The position numbers and the translations under genes were made by a program. DNA of 64,000 nt, taken from assembly GCA_038380435.1 (NCBI GenBank), contig JAWZYU010000020.1:42316307-42380306 (forward strand), in the 5' to 3' direction. Each line of letters begins with the position of its first letter. Within the stretch, counting starts at the first letter, position 1. The DNA comes from Ryuthela nishihirai (lineage: Eukaryota > Arthropoda > Arachnida > Araneae > Heptathelidae). The notes below the pieces were generated by a model that was not told where the DNA came from, made no database searches, and saw nothing but the letters and a program-made list of their open reading frames with translations. Below, in pieces: positions 42,976 through 53,222 of this stretch.

Positions 42976-43775
42976 TAGGTTACGTTGTTTTACCTCTGAG
43001 CACCATTTTTTGCACACCACGGCCAGATCACAAGAATACGAAGGGGTCAGAGAGGGTTGGGAAAAGGGGATCCATTGGATAGCTGTTGGGTTGGGTTGGG
43101 TTGTTTTACCTCTGAGCGGCACTTTTTTGCACACCATGGGCTAAATGGCCTGGTCACATGGACCCCGAAGGCTCAGAGAAGGTTGGGGGAGGGGACCCAC
43201 TTGAACAGCTGTTGGGAGACAGATGGTAGCCTCCCGTCAACTACCATCTATCTCCCAACAGCTGTTCCAGTGGGTCCCCTCCCTCAACCTTCTCTGAGCC
43301 TTCGGGGTCCATGTGACCTGGCCATTTAGCCCATGGTGTGCAAAAAAGTGCCGCTCAGAGGAAAAACAACCCACCCAACCCTCCCGTCAAGGCCATCCAG
43401 CGTGTTCTTTAACGTGCACAGGGTATGTCTCTCCCGCACACGGGGCCACGGCTTAACGTCCCATACGACGGCCTTTCCAAGCCCATCGGTGTCCCCTACT
43501 GACCGTGGGCAGGGCGGGGAAAGGATAGCTGTTAGGAGACAGATTGTAGCCTCTCTTCAAGTCCACCCAGTGTTTTTTTAACTGCTAGATGAGACTGCTC
43601 AATGTCTCATCCAACGGAAGGCGGCCTTGCCAAGTCCATTGGTGTTTCCTTTCTAAACCGAAGACAGCGAACAGGGTGGAGTTTTAGCGGATATATATCT
43701 CAACGCATCACTGGTTGGACTCGAATCTGGGAGCTGCCTATTACGAGCCTGGCGAGCTCCCTAACTGAACCAACC
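42976..43775 (-). mobile_element. Old SINE-A hosting a younger SINE-A
   Basis: Diverged copy in two parts (42976-43087 and 43523-43775), separated by a younger insertion at GGATAGCTGTT. The head end is recognisable as CTATTACGAGCCTGGCGAG. Confidence 0.87.
43088..43522 (-). mobile_element. 5'-truncated SINE-A containing its own inverted copy
   Basis: Target duplication GGATAGCTGTT at 43077-43087 and 43523-43533. Within it, the 3' half (to GGTAG at about 43231) is followed by CCTCCCGTCAA, then an inverted copy of the same half from CTACC to its CCCAA end (about 43379). CCTCCCGTCAA then returns and the SINE continues. The arms are about 140 bp with an 11-nt loop. Confidence 0.88.
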
Positions 43776-43851
43776 TTCTTCCTCAAGGAAGTTTCAGAAT
43801 ATTATAACTAGATTCAACTTTAAATAGTGCTAATTGAGCTCTACTTGCCTC

Positions 43852-43972
43852 CCGTTCCCTTCCACCAAACTTCTCTGAGCCTTTCGGGTCCTTGTGACCT
43901 GGTCATTTAGTCCATTGTATGCAAAAAAATTGTATGCAAATGCCTCTCAGAGGTAAACAACAACAACCCTCT
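43852..43972 (+). mobile_element. Worn SINE-A 3' fragment
   Basis: CTTCTCTGAGCCTTTCGGGT through TGCAAAAAAA to CTCAGAGGTAAACAAC. Confidence 0.75.
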
Positions 43973-43974
43973 TG

Positions 43975-44755
43975 AAGTTTCTTAAAATTCTCCTAAATAA
44001 TAGATTAGTTGCATGAAATGTTGCCAATTTAATTATTTTTATCGTTGAATTCTGTTTTTAAACCAGGGGGAGCATTTTTCGGGGAAGGGGTGGGTGGGTA
44101 TCACCTCCCATTTGTGAACTTGAATAACGTATATTTTCTAAGTTTCCAAAAATCGGACTCAAGCACTTTCAAATTCAAACATCTGTTTTCCCCATTTTAG
44201 GAGGAAATTCAAAATAGGAGGAATATTTTGTTCGGTTTATAGAAGTAAAATTGATCATCATCTTGTTAAAGAAGTTACGGTTGCTTTGGTTTGTTAATCA
44301 GACTAAAAGTGGTGAAACATATTACATGATGAAAAGCAGAAATAAAGAGATTGTATAGATTTTTATATTTTTAACAATGTACTATAAAGAATTTTCAACT
44401 TAAATAGAAGTGAAGAAAGAAAATGATCAGCACTATATACAAGAAATACATGACAGACAGCATGAAATCCACAATTACTTTATCACGGTCTGTAAATAGT
44501 TCTTGATAGCTTGGAACTTCAAATTCTCGGATTTTTGAAACATAACATTTCTCTACGCGAAAGAATATGTAAAAGGAGAAGGTTTCCCGTGTGGCCTTTA
44601 AACGATAAAGGCCATGCATTTCCTTAAAAATTTAAAGCCTGTCAGCTCTTGTTGACTAGGTGCCTACCATCTTCAAATTAGAATGGAACTGTTAACCTTT
44701 TGAATGACTGTAGGTCAATAAAAGAATACGTTTGAAAAGAAAATAATGCGTCTTT
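43975..44755. other. AT-rich non-coding DNA
   Basis: No gene supported. Confidence 0.35.
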
Positions 44756-44767
44756 GCCGAAGCAATT

Positions 44768-45152
44768 TAGGGGCGGGGTGTCTCAGTCGGTAGCGCGCCA
44801 GGTTCGTAATCTGTAGTTCCCAGATTCGAGTCCCAGCTGGGTCAGCGTTGAGATTTATCTCCGCAAAATTCCCCGCCCTGCCCACAGTCAGTAGGGGACA
44901 CCGATGGGCTTGGAAAGGCTGCCGTCCGTCGGATGGGACGTTAAGCCGTGGCCCCGTGTGTGGGAGAGCTATACCCTCTGCACGTTAAAGAACACGCTGG
45001 ATGGCCTTGACGGGAGGCTACCATCTGTCTCCCAACAGCTGTTCCAGTGGGTCCCCTTTCCCAACCTTCTCTGAGCCTTCAGGGTCCATGTGACCTGGCC
45101 ATTTAGCCCATGGTGTGCAAAAAAGTGCCGCTCAGAGGTAAAACAACCCAAC
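44768..45152 (+). mobile_element. SINE-A, full length
   Basis: Target duplication CCGAAGCAATT at 44757-44767 and 45153-45163. Confidence 0.94.
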
Positions 45153-45207
45153 CCGAAGCAATTCACATTAGGCTTTTGCAACTCGGACTTTCTTTTTCAG
45201 CCGTTGC

Positions 45208-45400
45208 ATCGTGTTCGAGACAGCCATATCCTGTGCACGTTAAAGAACTCAAGAACTCGTTGATGGCCTTGACGGGAGGCTACCATCTGTCTTCTAACAG
45301 CTATCCAGTGGGTCCTCTCCCCACAACCTTCTCTAAGCCCTCAAGGTCCATTGTGACATGCAAGTAAGCGCCGCTTAGAGGTAAAACTACGCAACCCATT
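45208..45400 (+). mobile_element. Diverged SINE-A 3' half
   Basis: From GTGTTCGAGACAGCCATATC to GAGGTAAAACTACGCAACCC. The core holds a small internal duplication (AAAGAACTCAAGAACTCG). Confidence 0.8.
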
Positions 45401-45724
45401 TGAAACTTTTGCGTTCGAAATTTCGAAAACTTTTCACGTTGTTTTTTCTTTTCGTAGACAATAGACCAACAGAGGTATAATCTGTACAGACACCACAGAA
45501 AAAAATCTGTGAGGAAAGGGTGATTTGAGCACAACAAAAAATACCAGAAAAAACATCCATATCGTATTTGGGCTCAAACCCTAGTCACTTCGATCAGTAG
45601 CCAAGTGCATTAATAAAGGTTAAAAACTTAAGATTTCATTATCCATTTATTTATGATTATATTTCTGTTTCTGCCTTAAAGCATCTTTAGAAGCTTGCAG
45701 TTCGAACACTGAACATGACCCAAC

Positions 45725-46112
45725 TTGGATTGTTTGGGTTGTTTTACCTCTGAGCGGCACTTTTTTGCCCACCATGGGCTAAATGGCCAGGCCACAAGGA
45801 CCCCGAAGGCTCAGAGATGGTTGGGGGAGGGGACCCACTGGAACAGCTGTTGGAAGACACATGGTAGCCTCCCGTCAAGGCCATCCAGCGTGTTCTTTAA
45901 CGTGCACAGGGTATGGCTCTCCCGCACACGGGGCCACGGCTTAACGTCCCATCCTACGGACGGCGGCCTATTACCAAGGCCATCGGTGTCCCGTACTGAC
46001 CGTGGGCAGGGCGGGGAATTTTGCGGAGATAAATCTCAATGCTGACCCAGCTGGGACTCGAACCTGGGAACTACAGATTACGAGCCTGGCGCGCTACCGA
46101 CTGAGCCACCCC
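45725..46112 (-). mobile_element. SINE-A, full length
   Basis: Target duplication CATGACCCAAC at 45714-45724 and 46113-46123. Confidence 0.93.
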
Positions 46113-46123
46113 CATGACCCAAC

Positions 46124-46827
46124 GACTCTAGGTCTAGGTGATTTCTGAAGAAGTTATAAAGCTAAATATAACTGTACCAAGGTAAGTTTTAAGATGGGAA
46201 GAGTGTAATAATCCCAAGTATGCGAATAAAGTAATCTCAAGAGTATAATTGTTACTCTAAGAATAATTTGATGTTTTTATAAGTATTTAAATGCTTCTGT
46301 GTGATTTTAACAATTTACGTTTTGATCTACCTTTCAATTAATTCTGAAACTTTTTCCAATTTTCTTCCGTTGTTGTTACAGATGTTTACAGATGCTCGAA
46401 CAATAATTAGTTCTTCAATTACCATGAATTCATAGTCTACAAATATCACTAAACCCATTTGGAGAAACTGCTGAAAGCCTGCACAGTAAATGCAACTCAT
46501 TCTTTCCAACCAGTTACTAGCAATCCAACACTAGGAATCCAAAACAACTTGAATTCTTTTTGCTGTTACCAAATTGTCTTCCGTTAGTCTGCCAAGGGGA
46601 CTTCTGTCATCGACAGTTCCCTCTTGAGGCCGCTTCCTTGTTCTATAATTGGAAATTCTGATGACAAGCAAGATACATTGCAGTATTTCACTTTCAGCGG
46701 GACTATTTCTTCTTTTGAAAACAGTCTTCCTTTCATTAGTAGTAGAAACTCTTCTAAGCATATTGAATGGTCAAATAGATAGACATTAAATTATCTTGAC
46801 ATTTGTAAGCATGACATTTTAATAAAA
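46124..46827. other. Non-coding DNA
   Basis: A minus frame is open from 46761 to 46327 apart from one stop (46531-46533). I recognise no domain, so it is not called as a gene. Confidence 0.35.
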
Positions 46828-46829
46828 TA

Positions 46830-47634
46830 CAGTAAAACCCCTTTGTAACGCGGGTTTTCGGCAAACCGTGGTATTTCGGAAAATTCTGTGGGAAATCCAT
46901 TAAGGAACCGTGGAATTATATGTTTTATAAAACATTAAATTGAAAAATAAATAATTGAAAAATAATAAATAATAAAGATTGATATAGTATTCTGATTTAA
47001 ATGCATACCTTACTTTAATACCTTCGTCATATGCATCTTAATGTTTGCATATGTAAAAGATGAAAATGATCACAATCACTGCGCCTCTCCATCCAATTCA
47101 TCACTTTACTGATGTTATCCAATAATTTGCTTATTTTAGGGGTCTCGACACTTCACTTTATCCTCGCTGCCATCTTTCGGTAAATTTTCTGCTCTTCCAT
47201 GTTTCTGGACTACAGTTACAATTCCTTCATCATTTTTATAGACAGCGAATGAAATTTAATCATCTTCGCAAATTCATCTTATATTTTATATCGGTATTGT
47301 GTTACGTGCTGCTTATAAAGTAATGAATAACCATACCAAGATAATTTTTTTTATTAAACTATTGCGTCTCGGCGGTTATTTAGGATGGCGCTGCTGTTGG
47401 CACTTCGCCGTAAAGTTCGAAACAAAGTTGTTTGCGAAAAAAATGACTGGATCCGAGGTACAATAGCTCAAAACAAAATATCCGAACACTTTGGTTGATT
47501 ACAGAATTCAGAAAAAATATCTGGCCAGATATTTTTTCTGACTTCTGTAATCAACCACAGTGTTCGGATATTTTTTTGAGCGACTGTACATCCGAATCGC
47601 GTTTAGAGAGGGGTGTTATAACGAGGTTTTACTG
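46830..47634. mobile_element. Tigger/pogo-like non-autonomous element
   Basis: Left end CAGTAAAACCCCTTTGTAAC, preceded by TA, faces right end GTTATAACGAGGTTTTACTG. These are Tigger-type inverted repeats. There is no transposase. The right flank lacks the expected TA. A MITE is nested at 47461-47586. Confidence 0.75.
47459..47588. mobile_element. Complete foldback MITE nested in the Tigger-like element
   Basis: Two arms of about 60 bp meet at ATCTGGCCAGAT. The left arm starts CAATAGCTCAAAACAAAATA; the right arm ends TTTTTTTGAGCGACTG. TA target duplications are at 47459-47460 and 47587-47588. This is the only complete copy of the family here. Confidence 0.9.
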
Positions 47635-47817
47635 CGCCACATTTCCCCCTTGATTATCCAACAAACTCAACCATGGGTGTTACCCAAGATGAGAAAATTA
47701 ATTTTTAAAATTTCGAAATTCTCAATCAACTGTGTAAATGCAAATGAAAATATATCATTTCCGGTAATTTTGTCTTGGTTTTCAGATTTGTGACGTATTT
47801 TCAGATTTCAGCCCTTT

Positions 47818-47880
47818 GTGACATGGGAATTTTAGATCATTGTATGAAAAAAGTGCCGCTCAGATATATACCAATCCAAT
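47818..47880 (+). mobile_element. SINE-A 3' tail fragment
   Basis: ATTGTATGAAAAAAGTGCCG then CTCAGATATATACCAATCC matches only the last part of the SINE. Confidence 0.65.
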
Positions 47881-49105
47881 TCCTGTTTACCTACCTCTCT
47901 AATCTATAGACTGCGCCTAATTAAACGATGTCGGATGACCTGAGGCAAATGCTTGCAACTCAAAACATTGATGGTAAATATATCGTGAGCTTGATCATGC
48001 TACTCTAACATTATACTTACAAACAGTCAAATTTAAACTTCTTGCCGATAATTTGCTTGCCTCGAGTACTAACTGATTCCCCACAAAACCCACCTTTCTG
48101 ATAGATTTACTACCCGATTGGCTCACCTTTTGCTTGGTGGTTTTTACACCTTACCTCATGAGTTTACATTTGTCGATATCGATCAGTTTAAAGGCACAAA
48201 ATTGCCGAACACCAGGTTTACGATATCATTGACTCGGCAACAGCGTCAGACTTTAAGCCTAAAGAGAGATGAGTTATAGCGCCCATATATTTTACCTGGC
48301 AATAAAGCCACTCCTTATCCGAAGCACCCATGATACCACCCATAAACACTCCAATTAGACCACTGGCTAATACCTGTGATTTGGGGCAAGTAGTCCTTTA
48401 AATAACAGGTGAGGATAATGCAGAAACCCGTAAAGAGAAACAAAAAACTGTAGTCGTTCATGAAGAAGAGGAAACACGACCCCCCCCCCTCCCCCCGCCT
48501 CTGGGGAAGGAAAAACGAACGAGAATAATCGCGAGTTCAAACCAGGGCAATGGCAGAATACTACCGGAAGGCAGGTTGCTGCCTACGCAAGGCGGGTGTT
48601 AGTGGTAAGTGAATTATGCGTGAGGCTATAGACTCCAAGTAATTCAATACAGTGGCGATGGACCATTAAATCGCTGGTGCCTCTTCAAGTTCTTCACAGG
48701 TGAATTAAATATTAGACGAACACGCCCAATATTTGAAGGGACTAAAGAAGCTCATTTTTGTCAGTTTCTGCCTAGACGTGTTATGATTTATTCGCTGCTG
48801 GTATCTTTCCTTCTTATCTCTTGGAGGATTTCGTTCTTCCCGGGAAAGATCGATTTGGAACCGGATGTGGGAGATAATTTTGAATTATAAATAATTCCAG
48901 ATTTAAATCCATATTAATGTGGGAAATATTATCCTTAACGCTTGGAGGAGACGAGGGTAATAAATCAATATTATAATTTCTTGCGAAATTCTTTACCGAC
49001 GGTTTTAATATGATAAAACTAGTTAGCTAGTCGAGTGAGCAAATGTTTTGTAAAATGTTTTTTGAGTATTGCACATTTTGCTGTAGGCAGTAGCGTACGA
49101 AGTCC
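47881..49105. other. Non-coding DNA
   Basis: No gene supported. A C-rich run lies at 48480-48500. Confidence 0.35.
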
Positions 49106-49110
49106 AAAAA

Positions 49111-49285
49111 TTCAAGATGGGCAGAATATATATAGACGTTAGGCATGTGAGATCACGGCTTCCAACCAAGATGCATAACATGATCACACCAGAAATCACG
49201 GATGAGCAGAATATATATAGACGTTTGGCACGTGACATCATGGCTTCCAACCGATATGGATAACATGATTACACCAGAAATCAAG
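49111..49285 (+). repeat. ~87-bp tandem duplication
   Basis: GCAGAATATATATAGACGTT and GGCTTCCAACC, ACACCAGAAATCA recur in two adjacent units of about 87 bp. Confidence 0.85.
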
Positions 49286-49327
49286 TATTATCGTACTTTG
49301 TTTGCCAATCTTCACATCAGGATATAA

Positions 49328-49713
49328 GGGTTGGGTTGTTTTACCTCTGGGCGGCACTTTTTTGCATACCATGGGCTAAATGGCCAGGTCACATGGAACC
49401 CGAAGGCTCAGAGAAGGTTGGGGGAGGGGACCCACTGGAACAGCTGTTGGGAGACAGATGGTAGCCTCCCGTCAAGGCCATCCAGCGTGTTCTTTAACGT
49501 GCACAGGGTATGGCTCTCCCGCACATGGGGCCACGGCTTAACGTCCCATCCGACGGACGGCGGCCTTTCCAAGCCCATCGGTGTCCCCTACTGACCGTGG
49601 GCGGGGCGGGGAATTTTGCGGAGATAAATCTCAACGCTGACCCAGCTGGGACTCGAACCTGGGAACTACAGATTACGAGCCTGGCGCGCTACCGACTGAG
49701 CCACCCCCGCCCC
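49328..49713 (-). mobile_element. SINE-A, full length
   Basis: Complete from the CCCAA end to the head. I could not find a target duplication, so one flank may be rearranged. Confidence 0.92.
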
Positions 49714-49885
49714 TGTTTAACTTTTGAGAATGAAATGAAAGTTTCTATATCTAACACTATTACCAGTTTTACTTGGGGCGTTACACAATGGAAGTTTTCG
49801 CATCGAACAAAAACTAGGTCATCACAGCTAAAGACAAAAGAAATCAACTGTGAAATACGAAGCCATCTGCCACATTTTAAAGATG

Positions 49886-50302
49886 GGTTGGGTTGTTTTA
49901 CCTCTGAGCGGCACTTTTTTGCACACCATGGGCTAAATGGCCAGGTCACATGGACCCCGAAGGCTCAGAGGAGGTTGGGGGAGGGGACCCACTGGAACAG
50001 CTGTTGGGAGACAGATGGTAGCCTCCCGTCAAGGCCATCCAGCGTGTTCTTTAACGTTGGGTTGTTTTACCTCTGAGCGGCACTTTTTTGCACACCATGG
50101 GCTAAATGGCCAGGTCACATGGACCCCGAAGACTCAGAGGAGGATTGGGGGAAGGGACCCACTGGAACAGCTGTTGGGAGACAGATGGTAGCCTCCCGTC
50201 AAGGCCATTTAGCGTGTTCTTTAACGCGCACAGGGTATGGCTCTCCCTCACACGGAGTCACGGCTTAACGTCCCATCCGACGGACGGCGGCATTTCCAAG
50301 CC
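49886..50302 (-). mobile_element. Partial SINE-A dimer in one target duplication
   Basis: Target duplication CATTTTAAAGATG at 49873-49885 and 50303-50315 encloses two head-to-tail partial SINE-A units. In SINE orientation, a copy starting in the core (GGGCTTGGAAATGCC) runs to its CCCAA end and continues directly into a second copy starting ACGTTAAAGAACACGC. Both share the rare GAGGAGG variant. Confidence 0.9.
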
Positions 50303-50315
50303 CATTTTAAAGATG

Positions 50316-51110
50316 TTCTAAAGTATCATTTGAAAAAAAATCTACTCCATCTTCCAAACGAATGATATCTCAATTGCGTTTGACTGTTATTGACCTTACT
50401 TTAGCGGACAATTATTGCAGCACTCGAATAGGAAAGGAATGATGAGAAAAATAATGATGACACACTTGTGTAAAGACTAAAGTAAAGAATTTAGCGTAAC
50501 TAATGATAGATAATTGGTAAACGCTGCTGTGATTAACAAGAACCTTTTTTCTTCCTAATTTGGGCATGAAAAAGGATGGACTCGATCTTATGGATCATTA
50601 ATAACCATTTTCCTGACAATCACATTTTACCAAATCACACCTCTCATTTCTGCGTCGCCTATCTTCCATCATCCTCTTACGTCTTCATTTTTCGGGATAC
50701 GATACTCGGATGAAGAGGAGGAATTACACGGGCGTTTAAAAAAATAAACACATTGGACCATTCGTGGATTATCAACTGATAAACTGACAAGGGCATACAT
50801 CAAAAAGAGTCCAGACACGATTTGTTATTTTCTAAATAGCTACTTGGACCGGACATCAGTCAGGAACAGACTGATGAACATTTCTGCAGTGTTTTACCTA
50901 CTGAGCAATGGAACTTTTGTAAGCTTCTCGCATTCTCGAAGTAGAATGTCGTTAATTATATGTATTAACACTGGATGATGGTTTGATTTTTTAACTGTCT
51001 GCCATTTTGGTATTTTGCGTGAGATGTTTTTCTTTAGGTAGGAAAAATGATTTGAAATTAATGGTTGTTGGACGGGTGAAAATAGCGGATATCTACAGGC
51101 AATGGACAGA
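50316..51110. other. Non-coding DNA
   Basis: No feature seen. Confidence 0.35.
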
Positions 51111-51123
51111 AAAATGGAAACAT

Positions 51124-51525
51124 CTTATGTCGATGAAGAGGGGCGGTGGTGGCTCAGTCGGTAGCGCGCCAGGCTCGTAATCTGTAGTTCCCAGGTTCGA
51201 GTCCCAGCTGGGTCAGCGTTGAGATTTATCTCCGCAAAATTCCCCGCCCTGCCCACGGTCAGTAGGGGACACCGATGGGCTTGGAAAGGTCGCCGTCCGT
51301 CGGATGGGAATTTAAGCCGTGGCCCAGTGTGTGGGGGAGCCATACCCTGTGCACGTTAAAGAACACGCTGGATGGCCTTGACGGGAGGCTACCATCTGTC
51401 TCCCAACAGCTGTTTCAGTGGGTCCCCTCCCCCAACCTTCTCTGAGCCTTCGGGGTCCATGTGACCTGGCCATTTAGACCATGGTGTGCAAAAAAGTGCC
51501 GCTCAGAGGTAAAACAACCCAACCC
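51124..51525 (+). mobile_element. SINE-A with a short extra 5' sequence
   Basis: Target duplication AAAATGGAAACAT at 51111-51123 and 51526-51538. Between the left duplicate and the SINE head lie about 16 extra bases, CTTATGTCGATGAAGA, which may be 5' flank carried by the transcript. Confidence 0.9.
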
Positions 51526-51539
51526 AAAATGGAAACATA

Positions 51540-52147
51540 TGACTGAAGATAAATATAAGATGCCAATTAAACTGTCTAAATTTCCATTTTTTAACAATAC
51601 TTAAAGAGTTCATTACTTAAACAGCTATAGAAGTTTCAATATTGAATAACAGAGATGTCAATCATAAGAATTCATCTCAGAAGTTAATACTTATTTTGTT
51701 AAATTTTTATTTCAAACTATTTAGTAAAATAAGTGTATGTTTTAGAATTTTGTGCAAACAGTTCTTTCAATAATTGCCAGTTTTACACAAGTTTCTTAGG
51801 CCTGACTTTGCTGCTGTTAAGTATTCGAGCTTCCACAGCTCTTTAAATACCCAACAAATATTGTTGAAATTCGAGCTTTAGATGGAAGAATTAGATTTAA
51901 ATTTATATAGTCCTGCTATCCTATAAAAAACTCATTGTTGAAATTAAGGATCTTCGAATTTGACTGTTCTTTGACTTAACACGAGAATGATTTCATTTTT
52001 GTGTCCAGTATCTACAAATGCTCTGTCTTTGGTTGCGTTGAATATTTTTGTGATAGAATGTTATCGAATTTTATATTTATCTTGATAATAGATGAGAGTT
52101 GAATCGATCTGCGTTGAAAATTATCTATCCTAACTCCTACTTTGTTC
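51540..52147. other. AT-rich non-coding DNA
   Basis: No feature seen. Confidence 0.35.
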
Positions 52148-52159
52148 CCGGTGAGAAAG

Positions 52160-52556
52160 GGTTGGGTTGGGTTGTTTTACCTCTGAGCGGCACTTTTTTG
52201 CACACCATGGGCTAAATGGCCAGGTCACATGGACCCGAAGGCTCAGAGAAGGTTGGGGAGGGGACCCACTGGAACAGCTGTTGGGAGACAGATGGTAGCC
52301 TCCCGTCAAGGCCATCCAGCATGTTCTTTAACGTGCACAGGGTATGGCTCTCCCGCACACGGGACCACGGCTTAACGTCCCATCCGACGGAGGCGGCCTT
52401 TCTAAGCCCATCGGTGTCCCCTACTGACCGTGGGCAGGGCGGGAAATTTTGCGGAGATAAATCTCAACGCTGACCCAGCTGGGACTCGAACCTGGGAACT
52501 ACAGATTACGAGCCTGGCGCGCAACCGACTGAGCCCCCCCCCCCCCCCCCCCCCCC
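52160..52556 (-). mobile_element. SINE-A with expanded C-run
   Basis: Target duplication CCGGTGAGAAAG at 52148-52159 and 52557-52568. The outer edge of the tRNA head has become a run of about 22 C. It sits within an older SINE-A. Confidence 0.93.
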
Positions 52557-52820
52557 CCGGTGAGAAAGAAGACACGTAAGGGGCTTGGAAAGTCACTCGC
52601 TCGTCGGAAAGCACTTTAACCTATAGCATCACATAGAACCACAGAAGTTGCATTTAAAGAACACGTTGGATGGCCGTGAGACGAGGTAAGATTTGTCTTC
52701 CAGCAGCTGTCTAATGAGTACCTTTTTCCAATCTTCTGTGAGCCTTTGGGACATTGTGACTAGGCCATTTAGCTAGTCGTTTGCACAAAAGAGCCGTTCA
52801 CAGTTATAGCAACCCAACAT
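52557..52820 (+). mobile_element. Worn SINE-A, 3' part
   Basis: GGGGCTTGGAAAG, TTAAAGAACACGTTGGATGG, CAGCAGCTGTCTAATGAG and GTTATAGCAACCCAAC mark an old forward copy. Its upstream piece (TTTGTTCCCGGTGAG, 52141) lies across the younger insertion. Confidence 0.8.
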
Positions 52821-53220
52821 CTTGTGGAATGACATAATTAAATCATCATTTTCATAGTTTTGCATAACTAAATCATCACCTTTCAGCTATGCCAATAGAG
52901 AAAAAAATAGGATTTAGAACCCACGCAAAATGCCAAGTTATTTTTAAAATAAACTTTACAAAGGAATATGTCACTAGTAGGCAAAGGAAGATTTACAGTA
53001 TATGCATTATACCTACTTCAGTATTATCTAAAATAATTTGTTAAGGATTGAAAGAATTGTGCTAACTGTGCTCTCGTATGGTAATAACTAAAAGTAAGAA
53101 ACAGAAAAAGTAAACGATCTGTGGATACTGAAGATCAGAGTTTCCGATATCACCCCACACCCCTTCACTCCGTTGTAGTTTCATATTCGCAATGCATTTG
53201 TTTTAGAATCTAGATGTGTT
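52821..53220. other. Non-coding DNA
   Basis: No feature seen. Confidence 0.35.
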
Positions 53221-53222
53221 TA

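Noticed and set aside
46327..46761. A gene exon on the minus strand interrupted by one stop
   Set aside because: The frame is open but shows no recognised domain, splice signal or start context.
49510..50076. A 188-codon plus-strand frame
   Set aside because: It runs from one reverse-oriented SINE-A through spacer into another; no protein domain.
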